A stretch of DNA of 21,217 bases from Pseudomonadota bacterium (GCA_023386635.1 JAEWJH010000135.1:1-21217); one strand, 5' to 3'; shown: positions 7,950 to 16,442, numbered from the stretch's first letter. Notes: generated by a model not told the origin, from the letters alone. Program-made: numbers and translations.

Positions 7950-8636
7950 TCAGCACACAACCTTGCCGCATCTGCGCACCGAGGCGACCACCGAACCCAA
8001 CGCGCGCCGGCCCGGATGGCCGACAATGGCGACGCCGTTGATGACATAGGCCGGCGTCGCGACCAGTTTGGCGGCGCTGCCGAAATCCGCATGGGATTTG
8101 AGGATATTCAGCGTCGCCTCGGTCTGCGCCTGCGCCAGGAGCTTGTCGCGGTCGACACCGAGCTTGATCGCCTCGTCGAGCACGCGCATGCCGTCGATCA
8201 CGCCGCGTCCGGAATAAATGCGCCGGTGCAGCTCCATGAATTTCTCCGGCCCCAGCATGCGCGCCGCGATCACCTCGACCATGCCACCCTGCACCGAGGC
8301 GACCGACAGCACCGGATACGGAACGAAGACGAGCTTCAGCTTGGGGTCGGCCTTGAGCAGCGCATCGACATCGTGTGCGGCATCGCGGCAGAACGGGCAG
8401 TTGAGGTCATAGAATTGATAGAGCGTCACGTCGCCGGACGGGTTTCCGACAGTGATCAGTGATTCCAGCCCCTGCATGCGCTTCATGAGTTCGGGCGACA
8501 AATCGAAATTCGTCATCTCCGAGCCGTCGTCGGCCTTGATCGCATATCGCGCGTCGCCGAACTGGGCGGCCGAGGCCACTGCAACACCCGACAACACAAG
8601 AAAAACGGCGAGGACCGTACGACAAATTCCGTTCAT
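7950..8636 (-). CDS. Exported DsbA-family thiol:disulfide oxidoreductase
   Basis: DsbA-family proteins make or rearrange disulfides in the periplasm. The 228-residue product has a signal peptide (hydrophobic about 7-21, likely cleavage after ASA at 21-23), a thioredoxin-fold active site CPFC (Cys80-Cys83) and the cis-proline loop TPAYVING (Pro195). An inserted helical region lies between them, as in DsbA/BdbD-type proteins. The start ATG (8636-8634) overlaps the yejF stop TGA (8635-8633) in an ATGA arrangement, which makes this the last gene of the Yej operon. An unusual feature is a further cysteine pair at the very C-terminus (Cys223 and Cys228, in CGKVVC). Whether it oxidises, isomerises or reduces cannot be told from sequence. 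Confidence 0.9.
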   Translation of the reverse strand: MNGICRTVLAVFLVLSGVAVASAAQFGDARYAIKADDGSEMTNFDLSPELMKRMQGLESLITVGNPSGDVTLYQFYDLNCPFCRDAAHDVDALLKADPKLKLVFVPYPVLSVASVQGGMVEVIAARMLGPEKFMELHRRIYSGRGVIDGMRVLDEAIKLGVDRDKLLAQAQTEATLNILKSHADFGSAAKLVATPAYVINGVAIVGHPGRRALGSVVASVRRCGKVVC

Positions 8637-10279
8637 TGCGCCACGACACCGCTCGCCGCCGTTTCGAGATTGAAGGCTGCCGCGAACAAGGCCCGCGTGT
8701 AATCGCTTTTCGGATTCTTGAACAGATCCGCAGCCGGCCCCTGCTCGATCACCTTTCCGTTACGCATCACCACGAGATTGCTGGCGAGCGCGGCGACGAC
8801 GCGCAGATCGTGCGAGATGAACATATAAGTGAGATCGCGCTGCCGCTGCAGACCGCGCAACAGATCGACGATTTGCGCCTGGATCAGCATGTCGAGCGCG
8901 CTCGTCGGCTCGTCGAGCACGATGAAGGTCGGCTCCAGCACGATGGCCCGCGCCACCGCGATACGCTGGCGCTGGCCGCCGGAGAATTCATGCGGATAGC
9001 GATGCCGCATCGCGGGATCGAGCCCGACATCGGTAAGCGCGGCGATCACGCGCCGTTCGCGCTCCTCTGCCGGCATGCCGCGATGATGGACCCACAGGCC
9101 TTCCTCGATGATGTCGGCAATCGACATGCGCGGCGACAGCGAGCCATACGGATCCTGAAATACGATCTGCATAGCGCTCCGGTGCGGGAGCATTTCCTTG
9201 ACCGAAAGACCGTCCAGCGGCTGCCCCATGAACACGATCGGCCCCTGCGACGAGATCAGCCGCAGCAAAGCGAGACCGAGCGTGGTCTTGCCCGAGCCGG
9301 ATTCGCCGACGACGCCGAGCGTCTCGCCCTTGCGGATCTCGACGCTGACGCCATCGACCGCCTTGATGTGACCCACCGTGTGGCGCATGACGCCGCGCTT
9401 GATCGGAAACCAGACCTTGAGATCGTCGGTCTTCACCACCACCGGTGCCTCCGGCTTCGGCGGCGCCGGATCGGGCTTCGGCTCCGCCGCCAGCAGCGCC
9501 CTGGTGTAAGGATGCTCGGGCGCGGTGAACACGCGCTCCACCTCACCTTGCTCAACGATCTTGCCCCTGTTCATCACGCAGACGCGGCTCGCCAGCCTGC
9601 GGACGATGCCGAGATCGTGGGTGATGAACAGGATCGCCATGCCAAGACGTTTCTGCAAATCACCAAGGAGAGCGAGAATTTGCGCCTGCACGGTCACGTC
9701 GAGCGCCGTGGTCGGCTCGTCGGCGATCAGCAGGTCCGGTTCGTTGGCGAGCGCCATGGCGATCATCACGCGCTGACGCTGTCCGCCCGAGAGTTGATGC
9801 GGATAGCTGCCGAGCCGCGTTTCCGGCTCAGGGATTCCCACCTGCGTCAGCAGTTCGACGATGCGCTTGCGCGCCTTCTCCCCCGTCACGCCACCATGCA
9901 GCAGCAGGATTTCCGCGAGCTGCTTCTCGATGGTGTGCAGCGGATTGAGCGACGTCATCGGCTCCTGGAAGATGATGGTGATGTCGTTGCCGCGCACATG
10001 CCGGATCTCGCTTTCCGGCAAGGGCAGCAGATCGCGCCCCTTGAACAGCACCTGCCCGAACGGATGATGCGCCGCCGGATACGGCAACAGTTTCATGATC
10101 GACAGCGCCGTCACCGACTTGCCGGAGCCGGACTCGCCCACCAGCGCCAGCGTTTCCCCGCGCCTGATCTCGAACGAGACGCGGTCGACCGCGTGCACTT
10201 CGCGTTCGCCGACGCCGAACGACACGGACAGGTCCTTGACCTGCAACAAGGGTTCGCCGGTTTTTGTCACATCGTCCAT
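8633..10279 (-). CDS. yejF: Peptide ABC transporter double ATP-binding protein YejF
   Basis: YejF energises the YejABEF-type peptide importer and carries two ABC ATPase domains in one chain. I chose ATG 10279, 4 bases after the yejE stop, with GGTGAG just upstream; the frame extends to an ATG at 10315, but that would overlap yejE by 32 bases. The product is 548 residues. Domain 1 has Walker A GESGSGKS (48-55), signature LSGGQRQR (163-170) and Walker B LLIADEPT (183-190). Domain 2 has Walker A GESGSGKT (325-332), signature FSGGQRQR (432-439) and Walker B FIVLDEPT (452-459). Oligopeptide-type C-terminal motifs (HPYTRALLAAEP at 256-267, and SDYTRALFAAA near the end) follow each domain. All catalytic motifs are intact, so both sites should bind ATP. 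The downstream gene overlaps by 4 bases. Confidence 0.95.
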   Translation of the reverse strand: MDDVTKTGEPLLQVKDLSVSFGVGEREVHAVDRVSFEIRRGETLALVGESGSGKSVTALSIMKLLPYPAAHHPFGQVLFKGRDLLPLPESEIRHVRGNDITIIFQEPMTSLNPLHTIEKQLAEILLLHGGVTGEKARKRIVELLTQVGIPEPETRLGSYPHQLSGGQRQRVMIAMALANEPDLLIADEPTTALDVTVQAQILALLGDLQKRLGMAILFITHDLGIVRRLASRVCVMNRGKIVEQGEVERVFTAPEHPYTRALLAAEPKPDPAPPKPEAPVVVKTDDLKVWFPIKRGVMRHTVGHIKAVDGVSVEIRKGETLGVVGESGSGKTTLGLALLRLISSQGPIVFMGQPLDGLSVKEMLPHRSAMQIVFQDPYGSLSPRMSIADIIEEGLWVHHRGMPAEERERRVIAALTDVGLDPAMRHRYPHEFSGGQRQRIAVARAIVLEPTFIVLDEPTSALDMLIQAQIVDLLRGLQRQRDLTYMFISHDLRVVAALASNLVVMRNGKVIEQGPAADLFKNPKSDYTRALFAAAFNLETAASGVVAQ

Positions 10280-10283
10280 CGGC

Positions 10284-11471
10284 TCACCGAAATGTCTTGC
10301 GAGGATCGAAGGCATCGCGCACCGCCTCGCCGATGAAGATCAACAGCGACAGCATCACGGCGAGCGTGATGAAGCCGGAAAGGCCGAGCCACGGCGCCTG
10401 CACATTGGATTTGCCCTGCGACAGCATCTCGCCGAGCGACGGCGAGCCGGGCGGCAGGCCGAAGCCGAGGAAGTCGAGCGAGGTCAGCGTCATCACCGAC
10501 GACGACAGGATGAACGGCAGGAACGTCATGGTCGCGACCATGGCGTTCGGCAGCAGATGACGGAACATGATGGTGGCGCTGGAGACGCCGAGCGCACGCG
10601 CCGCCTGGATATATTCGAAGTTGCGGCCGCGCAGGAATTCCGCGCGTACCAGCCCGACCAGCGACACCCAGGAAAACAGCAGCAGGATGCCGAGCAGCAC
10701 GAAGAAGCCCGGCACCAGCACCGACGAGATAATCAGCAGCAGATAGAGCGACGGGATCGCCGTCCAGATTTCGATGAAGCGCTGGAACAGCAAGTCCGTC
10801 CAGCCGCCGAAATAGCCCTGCACTGCGCCGGCGGCGACGCCAACGATCGAGGAGAATATCGTCAGGATCAGACCGAACAGCACGGAGATACGGAAGCCGT
10901 AGAGAATCCGCGCCACCACGTCGCGGCCCTGATCGTCGGTGCCGATCCAGTTGTATTCGAGATCGCGGCAGCCCTTGAGGCCTTTACGTTCGACCACCGC
11001 CTTGCATTCCTGCTCGGTCAGCATCCACGTCGGCTTCGACGGCGCCGGCGTCGGCAGATCGAGATTGTGCGTGTCGTAGGAATAGCGGATCGGCGGCCAC
11101 AGCATGAAGCCGCCCTTCTCCGCGATCAGCTTTTTGAGAAACGGATCGCGATAGTCGGCCGCGGTTTCGAAATCGCCGCCGAATGCCGTTTCCGGATAGG
11201 ACACCACCGCCGGGAAATAGGTCTTGCCCTGCATGTAGATGAAGAACGGCTTGTCGTTGGCGATGAATTCCGCGAACAGCGAGAGGATGAACAGCACCAT
11301 GAAGATCCAGAGCGACCAGTAGCCGCGCCGGTTCGCCTTGAAATTCTCCCATCGACGTTTGTTCAGCGGCGACAGCGCGAGCGGCCGCCGCGTCGGCGGA
11401 ACGACCGGACCGGTGACGCCGATGGCCTGTGCCTCGGGCTGCTTGCCGGGCGCCTGCGCGAGAACGTCCAC
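10284..11471 (-). CDS. yejE: Peptide ABC transporter permease YejE
   Basis: YejE is one of two inner-membrane permease subunits of the Yej peptide importer. The 395-residue product starts at GTG 11471, one base after the yejB stop, with a strong GGGAGG six bases upstream; this choice looks secure. After a Pro-rich cytoplasmic N-terminus (1-50) comes a membrane segment (52-71), a large periplasmic section (72-190) characteristic of YejE-like permeases, and the transport domain with membrane segments at about 195-219, 242-272, 311-334 and 365-383. The EAA loop that contacts the ATPase lies at 286-309 (EYIQAARALGVS). It is somewhat longer than E. coli YejE (about 341 residues as I recall), mainly at the N-terminus and periplasmic section. 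Confidence 0.95.
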   Translation of the reverse strand: MDVLAQAPGKQPEAQAIGVTGPVVPPTRRPLALSPLNKRRWENFKANRRGYWSLWIFMVLFILSLFAEFIANDKPFFIYMQGKTYFPAVVSYPETAFGGDFETAADYRDPFLKKLIAEKGGFMLWPPIRYSYDTHNLDLPTPAPSKPTWMLTEQECKAVVERKGLKGCRDLEYNWIGTDDQGRDVVARILYGFRISVLFGLILTIFSSIVGVAAGAVQGYFGGWTDLLFQRFIEIWTAIPSLYLLLIISSVLVPGFFVLLGILLLFSWVSLVGLVRAEFLRGRNFEYIQAARALGVSSATIMFRHLLPNAMVATMTFLPFILSSSVMTLTSLDFLGFGLPPGSPSLGEMLSQGKSNVQAPWLGLSGFITLAVMLSLLIFIGEAVRDAFDPRKTFR

Positions 11472-11472
11472 C

Positions 11473-12588
11473 TCAGACCTCCCGCGTCTCGAAGTCGATG
11501 CGCGGATCGACCCAGGTATAGGTGAGATCGGAGAGCAGGTTCACGACCAGACCGACCAGCGAGAAGATGTAGAGCGTGGCGAACACCACCGGATAGTCGC
11601 GGTTGAGCACGCTCTCGAATCCGAGCAGGCCGAGACCATCGAGCGAGAAGATCGTCTCGATCAGCAGCGCTCCGGTGAAGAACGCATGCACGAATGCGCC
11701 GGGGAAGCCGGCGATCACGATCAGCATGGCGTTACGGAATACGTGGCGATACAGCACCTGCCGCTCGGTACAGCCCTTGGCGCGCGCCGTCATCACATAT
11801 TGCTTGCGAATTTCGTCGAGGAACGAATTTTTTGTCAGCAAGGTCATGGTCGCGAAGGCGGACAGCGCCATCGAGATGATCGGCAAGGTGAGGTGCCAGA
11901 AGTAATCGAGGATCTTCGAATACCACGGCAGCGCCGACCAGTTGTCCGAGGTCAGCCCGCGCAGTGGGAAGATGTCGAAGAACGAACCGCCGGCGAACAG
12001 GATGATCAGCGCGATCGCGAACAGGAAGCCCGGGATCGCATAGGCGACGATGATCACCGCCGAGGTCCAGGTGTCGAAGCGCGAACCCTCCGATACCGCC
12101 TTGCGGATGCCGAGCGGGATCGAGATCAGATAGGTGATCAGCGTCATCCAGATGCCGAGCGACATCGACACCGGCAGCTTTTCCTTGATGAGCTGCATGA
12201 CGCTGACGTCGCGGAAATAGCTCTTGCCGAAGTCGAAGGTCGCAAAGTTCTTCAGCATGATGAAGAACCGCTCGTAAGCCGGCTTGTCGAAGCCGAACTG
12301 CTTTTCAAGGTTCTTGATGAACTCCGGATCGAGCCCCTGCGCGCCGCGATACTTCGACGACACCGCATCGACCGAGGAGCCGCCCTGCAGACTGCCGCGC
12401 GAGCCGAAGTCGCCGCTGCCGCTGCCGCCGATGCGCGAGGTGGCGCCGGTGTCGGAGCCGGAAAGCTGCGCGATGACGCGCTCCACCGGGCCACCCGGCG
12501 CGAACTGAACCACGACGAAGGACACGAACAGAATCCCGAGCAGCGTCGGGATCATCAGCAGCAGGCGGCGAATGATATAGGCGGCCAT
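11473..12588 (-). CDS. yejB: Peptide ABC transporter permease YejB
   Basis: YejB is the second permease of the Yej importer. The 371-residue product starts at ATG 12588 with MAAYIIRRLLLMIPTLLGI, very close to the start of E. coli YejB as I recall it. Membrane segments lie at about 9-29, 140-160, 175-200, 232-252, 286-310 and 335-355. The EAA loop is at 263-286 (QYVMTARAKGC). A Gly/Ser-rich periplasmic stretch (about 43-80) follows the first membrane helix; E. coli YejB also has a Gly-rich segment there, so it is not an aberration. The C-terminus DPRIDFE is a family feature. The gene is separated from the upstream binding-protein gene by 111 bp that holds an inverted repeat, while it is almost fused to yejE. 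Confidence 0.96.
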   Translation of the reverse strand: MAAYIIRRLLLMIPTLLGILFVSFVVVQFAPGGPVERVIAQLSGSDTGATSRIGGSGSGDFGSRGSLQGGSSVDAVSSKYRGAQGLDPEFIKNLEKQFGFDKPAYERFFIMLKNFATFDFGKSYFRDVSVMQLIKEKLPVSMSLGIWMTLITYLISIPLGIRKAVSEGSRFDTWTSAVIIVAYAIPGFLFAIALIILFAGGSFFDIFPLRGLTSDNWSALPWYSKILDYFWHLTLPIISMALSAFATMTLLTKNSFLDEIRKQYVMTARAKGCTERQVLYRHVFRNAMLIVIAGFPGAFVHAFFTGALLIETIFSLDGLGLLGFESVLNRDYPVVFATLYIFSLVGLVVNLLSDLTYTWVDPRIDFETREV

Positions 12589-12606
12589 ACGACTTATATT
12601 TCCTCT

Positions 12607-12690
12607 GTCACTCCGGGGCGACGCAGGGCGTCGAACCCGGAATCCGGTTCTGGATTCCGGCTCCGGCCCCGCGGGCCGTGCCGGAATGAC
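12607..12690. repeat. Nested inverted repeat in the yejA-yejB gap
   Basis: The gap contains a perfect 9-bp inverted repeat, CCGGAATCC (12637-12645) and GGATTCCGG (12652-12660), with a 6-base loop. It is flanked by outer arms GTCACTCCGG (12607-12616) and CCGGAATGAC (12681-12690) that match at 9 of 10 positions. Arms of the GTCATTCCGG type are, from memory, a common dispersed intergenic element in Hyphomicrobiales genomes. Lying inside an otherwise tightly packed operon, it could fold in the mRNA and alter the level of the permease genes relative to the binding proteins. No T-tract follows, so a complete terminator is unlikely. Confidence 0.65.
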
Positions 12691-12699
12691 CGATCAACT

Positions 12700-14556
12700 T
12701 CATCCTCTCCGCTCCAGCTGCCCAGCTTTGGCCGCGTCATACCACCACGTATCCGGAATGCCGCGAAAATAACGGGGCTTCGCCGGCGGATGCGCGAATA
12801 CGTCCCAATAGGCGATCCAGTGCGATCCCTTGTACCAATGCGGGATCCAGTAGCGCCCGGCACGGATCACGCGGTCGAGCGCCCGGCAGGCGGTCACCAG
12901 ATCCTCGCGGGTATCGGCGCCGATAATCTTTTCGATCAGCGCATCGATCGCCGGATCGGCGATGCCGGCCAGATTCTGCGAGCCCTTGGTCGCCGCCGCC
13001 TGACTGCTGAAATAGGTGCGCAGCGAATCCCCCGGCGTTTCCGAGAAGCCGAAGCGCTGCACGGTGAGATCGAAATCGAAGTCGTCGGTGCGCGCCTTGC
13101 CCTGCACCGGATCGACCATGCGCAACGTCGCCTCGATGCCGAGCAGGCCGAGGTTCTTGATATAGGTCATGTGGTGCGGCTGGAACGTCGGCTCGTCGAG
13201 CAGGAATTCCACCGTCAATTGTTCGCCGCTCGGCAGATAACGCTTGCCGTTCTTCACCACGCAGCCGGCCTCCTGCAAAAGCTGCTGCCCCTTGCGCAGC
13301 TGCACACGGTCCTGCCCCGAGCCGTCGGTGATCGGCGGCACGTAGGGTTCGCCGAACACGTCGTCCGGCACCTTGCCGCGGAACGGTTCGAGCAAAGTCA
13401 GCTCGGCCGACGACGGCTTGCCCTCCGCCATCATCGGCGAATTCTGGAACACCGACTGGGTGCGCTGATACGAGCCGTACATCAGGTTCTTGTTGGTCCA
13501 CTCGAAGTCGAAGGCGTCGATCATCGCCTCGCGCACGCGCGGATCCTTGAACTTGGCGCGGCGGGTGTTGATGAACCAGCCCTGCGCGCCGGACGGCGTA
13601 TCGTCCGGCAGCACCGCCTGCTTGACGCGGCCGTCCTTGATCGCCGGAAAATCGTAGCGCGTCGCCCAGGTCCGCGAGGTGAACTCCTCGCGAAACAGAT
13701 AGTTCTTCGCGGTGAAGCCTTCGAAGCCGACATCGCGGTCGCGATAGTATTCGTAGCGCAGAGTGTCGAAATTGTTGGTTCCGCGCACCACGGGAAGCTT
13801 CTCGCCCCACCAGTCCTTGACGCGCTCATATTCGATATAGCGGCCGGACTCGAACCGTCCGACCTTGTAGCCACCGCTGCCCAGCGGAATGTCGAGCGTC
13901 GATTCCTCGAACGGCCGTTTGCTGTAATAGGCCTTGGAGAAGATCGGCAGGCCGGCGACAAATAGCGGCACGTCGCGGCCGCGCTTCTCGGCGAAGCGCA
14001 CGACGACGGTGAGTTCGTCTTCCGCCTCTGCGCCGCGGCAGTCACGCATCAGTTGCGTGATGATCGGATGGCCCTTGGCTTTCAGCGTCGTCAGCGAGAA
14101 CGCGACGTCTTCCGCCGTCAGTTTCGTGCCGTCATGGAAGCGCGCCTCCGGCCGCAGCCGGAACCGATACGTCAATCCGTTGTCGCTGATCGCCACCGTG
14201 CGCGCAGCAAGGCCATACATCGCGTCCGGCTCGTCGCCGGAGCGCGCCATCAGCGTCGCGAAGGTCCGCTCCATGCCTTGCGCCGCGTCGCCGCGCAGGA
14301 TGAAGCTGTTGAGCGAATTGAAGGTGAGGAAGTTCTGGTTGTAGGCGCGCGTCGGGCCGATCTGCGAGAACGCGCCGCCCTTCGGCGCATCGGGGTTGAC
14401 GTAACTGAAATACGGAAAGTCCGCCGGATATTTCAGGTCGCCGAACGCCGACATGCCGTGACGCTCTTCGCCGTCGGCGAACGCCACACGCGGCAGCACC
14501 GTCGCGGCGAGCGCGCTGCCGGCGAGCGCGAGGACCGTCCGCCGCGTCGGCCTCAC
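12700..14556 (-). CDS. yejA: Peptide-binding protein of Yej transporter, second copy (SBP_bac_5, Tat signal)
   Basis: This is an extracellular solute-binding protein of the oligopeptide class (COG4166/YejA-like), which delivers peptides to YejBEF. I chose GTG 14556, which forms a GTGA overlap with the upstream binding-protein stop; an earlier GTG at 14598 would overlap by 46 bases and add residues before the signal. The 618-residue product begins with a twin-arginine signal (TRRTVLALAG) and a likely AFA-D cleavage near residue 27. Family motifs include YVNPDAPKGG, ARFHDGTKLTAEDVAFSL, TNNFDTLRYEYYRD and ATRYDFPAI. It is clearly homologous to the adjacent upstream protein, so the two arose by duplication, but they differ enough to bind different ligands. 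The next gene, yejB, lies 111 bp downstream. Confidence 0.92.
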   Translation of the reverse strand: MRPTRRTVLALAGSALAATVLPRVAFADGEERHGMSAFGDLKYPADFPYFSYVNPDAPKGGAFSQIGPTRAYNQNFLTFNSLNSFILRGDAAQGMERTFATLMARSGDEPDAMYGLAARTVAISDNGLTYRFRLRPEARFHDGTKLTAEDVAFSLTTLKAKGHPIITQLMRDCRGAEAEDELTVVVRFAEKRGRDVPLFVAGLPIFSKAYYSKRPFEESTLDIPLGSGGYKVGRFESGRYIEYERVKDWWGEKLPVVRGTNNFDTLRYEYYRDRDVGFEGFTAKNYLFREEFTSRTWATRYDFPAIKDGRVKQAVLPDDTPSGAQGWFINTRRAKFKDPRVREAMIDAFDFEWTNKNLMYGSYQRTQSVFQNSPMMAEGKPSSAELTLLEPFRGKVPDDVFGEPYVPPITDGSGQDRVQLRKGQQLLQEAGCVVKNGKRYLPSGEQLTVEFLLDEPTFQPHHMTYIKNLGLLGIEATLRMVDPVQGKARTDDFDFDLTVQRFGFSETPGDSLRTYFSSQAAATKGSQNLAGIADPAIDALIEKIIGADTREDLVTACRALDRVIRAGRYWIPHWYKGSHWIAYWDVFAHPPAKPRYFRGIPDTWWYDAAKAGQLERRG

Positions 14557-16442
14557 GAACGCACCCGCACTTTCGCCGCCTTCTCCGCGTCCCACCACCA
14601 GATGGTCGGGAACGCCGACTGGCCGTATTTCGGCATGGTCTGCGGCCGGCCGAAACGATCCCAGCGCGCCGAGCGCTCATAGGGATAGGTCCACTGCGGC
14701 ACGACGTAGAAATTCCACAGCAGCACCCGGTCGAGCGCCTTGGTGGCGGCGACAAGTTCGGCGCGGTCCTTGGTGAAGATCACCCGCTCGATCAGTGCAT
14801 CAACCGCCGGATTGCGGATGCCGGCATAGTTGCGCGAACCCTGCTTGTCGGCCGAGGCCGAGCTCCAGAATTCGCGCTGCTCGTTGCCGGGCGACAGCGA
14901 CTGCCCCCAGACCGCGGTGATGATGTCGTAATCCCATTGCCGCAGCCGGTTCTCGTATTGCACGTCGTCCACGGTGCGGACATTGACGGTGATGCCGAGC
15001 CGCTCCAGCGACGGCTTGTAGAACAGCACGAAGCGTTCCGAGTTCGGATCCGACACCAGGAATTCGACGCTGTAGGCCTCGCCGGTCTTGCTGTTGGTCA
15101 GCTTCTGGTTCTTCACCTCGTAGCCCGCTTCTTTCAGCAGGCGGATCGCTTCGCGCAGATTGGTCCGCACCTTCTGCGGATCGCCGCTCACCGGGTTGCT
15201 GTAGGGCGTGGTGAAGAGTTCGGCCGGCACCTTGTCGCGCACGGTGTTGAGGATCGCGAGCTCCGCGCCCTCCGGCACGCCGGACGAAGCAAGCTCCGTT
15301 CCCTCGAAATAGCTGGCGATCCGCTTGTATTGGCCGAAGAACAGCTGCTTGTTCATTTCCTCGAAGTCGAACGCGAAGTTGAACGCGCGCCGCACCCGCG
15401 GATCGGAGAACTTCTCGCGCCGGGTGTTGAACACAAAACCCTGCATGCGGCCGATATTGCGGATCGCGAATTCCTCCAGCACCACGCGCTTGTCGCGCAC
15501 CGCCGGGAAGTCATAGGCCGTCGCCCAGTTCTTGGCGCTGTTCTCGGAACGCCAGTCGACCTGATCGGCCTTGAATGCTTCCAACGCGACCGTGGTGTCG
15601 CGGAAATATTCGAACCGGATCTGATCGAAATTATTGGTGCCGGCATTCACACCGAGGTCCTTGCCCCAGTGATCCTTGACGCGCTCGAGCACCACCGACC
15701 GGCCGGCGACGAATTCCTTGATGCGATAAGGCCCGCTGCCGAGCGGCGGCTCCAGCGTCGTCGCGGCGACGTCGCGCGGATTGCCATTTTGGTCCTTGCC
15801 GGTCCACCAGTGCTTCGGCAGCACGATCAACTGGCCGACGATCTGCGGCAGTTCGCGATTGCCGGGCTGATCGAAGGTGAAGGTCACCTCGCGCTCGCCG
15901 GTCTGCTCGGCTTTGGTCACATGCCGGTAATAGGCGCCAAAGAACGGACTGTTCTTCTTCATGACGTCGAGCGAATAGATCACGTCCTCGGCCGTCACCG
16001 GCTTGCCGTCGTGCCAGCGCGCGGCGGCGCGCAGCCGATACGTGACGGTCGAGTAATCGCCCGGGAAGCGCACGGCTTCCGCGAGCTGGCCGTATTCGGT
16101 CGACACCTCGTCGAGCGATCCGGTGGTCAGGCTTTCGCTGATCAGCGCCGCACCCTGCGCGAAGCTGCCCTTCACGCCGGCGACGACACGGTTGAAATTG
16201 TCGAAGGTGCCGAACGCGATCATTCGCGCCGTGCCCCCCTTGGGGGCCTGCGGGTTCACATAATCGAAATGCTTGAAGTCCGGGGGGTAGCGAACCTCGT
16301 CGAACAGCGAGAGCGCATGCCGCCATTCCGGAGCATTGCCGGCTGTCTGTGCCGCCGCGCCGCGCGGCCGGAGAATGTCGAGCGCCGGAGCAAGAGCAAC
16401 GGAGGCGGCGCTATGGATCACGGTCCGGCGTGTCAGCTTCAA
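14553..16442 (-). CDS. yejA: Peptide-binding protein of Yej transporter, first copy (SBP_bac_5, Tat signal)
   Basis: This is the first gene of the Yej operon, another YejA-type periplasmic solute-binding protein. The frame is open with possible starts at GTG 16478, GTG 16448 and TTG 16442. I prefer TTG 16442, because an AGGAG site (16451-16455) is then 8 bases away, against only 2 for GTG 16448. The product has about 629 residues: a twin-arginine signal (KLTRRTVIHSAAS) with cleavage near GAAAQ (about residue 32), then YVNPQAPKGG, AARWHDGKPVTAEDVIYSL, TNNFDQIRFEYFRDT and NWATAYDFPAV, all YejA-type motifs. Its stop overlaps the start of the second copy by 4 bases. The ligand is unknown. In Agrobacterium a YejBEF-associated binding protein (YepA) serves muropeptide uptake; whether this or the second copy corresponds to it cannot be told from motifs. 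Confidence 0.92.
   Translation of the reverse strand: MKLTRRTVIHSAASVALAPALDILRPRGAAAQTAGNAPEWRHALSLFDEVRYPPDFKHFDYVNPQAPKGGTARMIAFGTFDNFNRVVAGVKGSFAQGAALISESLTTGSLDEVSTEYGQLAEAVRFPGDYSTVTYRLRAAARWHDGKPVTAEDVIYSLDVMKKNSPFFGAYYRHVTKAEQTGEREVTFTFDQPGNRELPQIVGQLIVLPKHWWTGKDQNGNPRDVAATTLEPPLGSGPYRIKEFVAGRSVVLERVKDHWGKDLGVNAGTNNFDQIRFEYFRDTTVALEAFKADQVDWRSENSAKNWATAYDFPAVRDKRVVLEEFAIRNIGRMQGFVFNTRREKFSDPRVRRAFNFAFDFEEMNKQLFFGQYKRIASYFEGTELASSGVPEGAELAILNTVRDKVPAELFTTPYSNPVSGDPQKVRTNLREAIRLLKEAGYEVKNQKLTNSKTGEAYSVEFLVSDPNSERFVLFYKPSLERLGITVNVRTVDDVQYENRLRQWDYDIITAVWGQSLSPGNEQREFWSSASADKQGSRNYAGIRNPAVDALIERVIFTKDRAELVAATKALDRVLLWNFYVVPQWTYPYERSARWDRFGRPQTMPKYGQSAFPTIWWWDAEKAAKVRVRS

Noticed and set aside
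8636..10336. Plus-strand open frame (566 codons) opposite yejF
   Set aside because: It is an antisense shadow of the double ATPase gene, with His/Arg-rich low-complexity composition and no ribosome site.
12594..12863. Minus-strand frame (89 codons) across the yejA-yejB gap
   Set aside because: It mostly overlaps the second yejA in another frame and the inverted repeat; the product has no recognisable features.
11338..13965. Long plus-strand open frame (875 codons) opposite yejB and the second yejA
   Set aside because: It is composed of Arg/Glu/Gln/His-rich sequence typical of an antisense frame, and the minus strand encodes well-conserved transporter proteins throughout.
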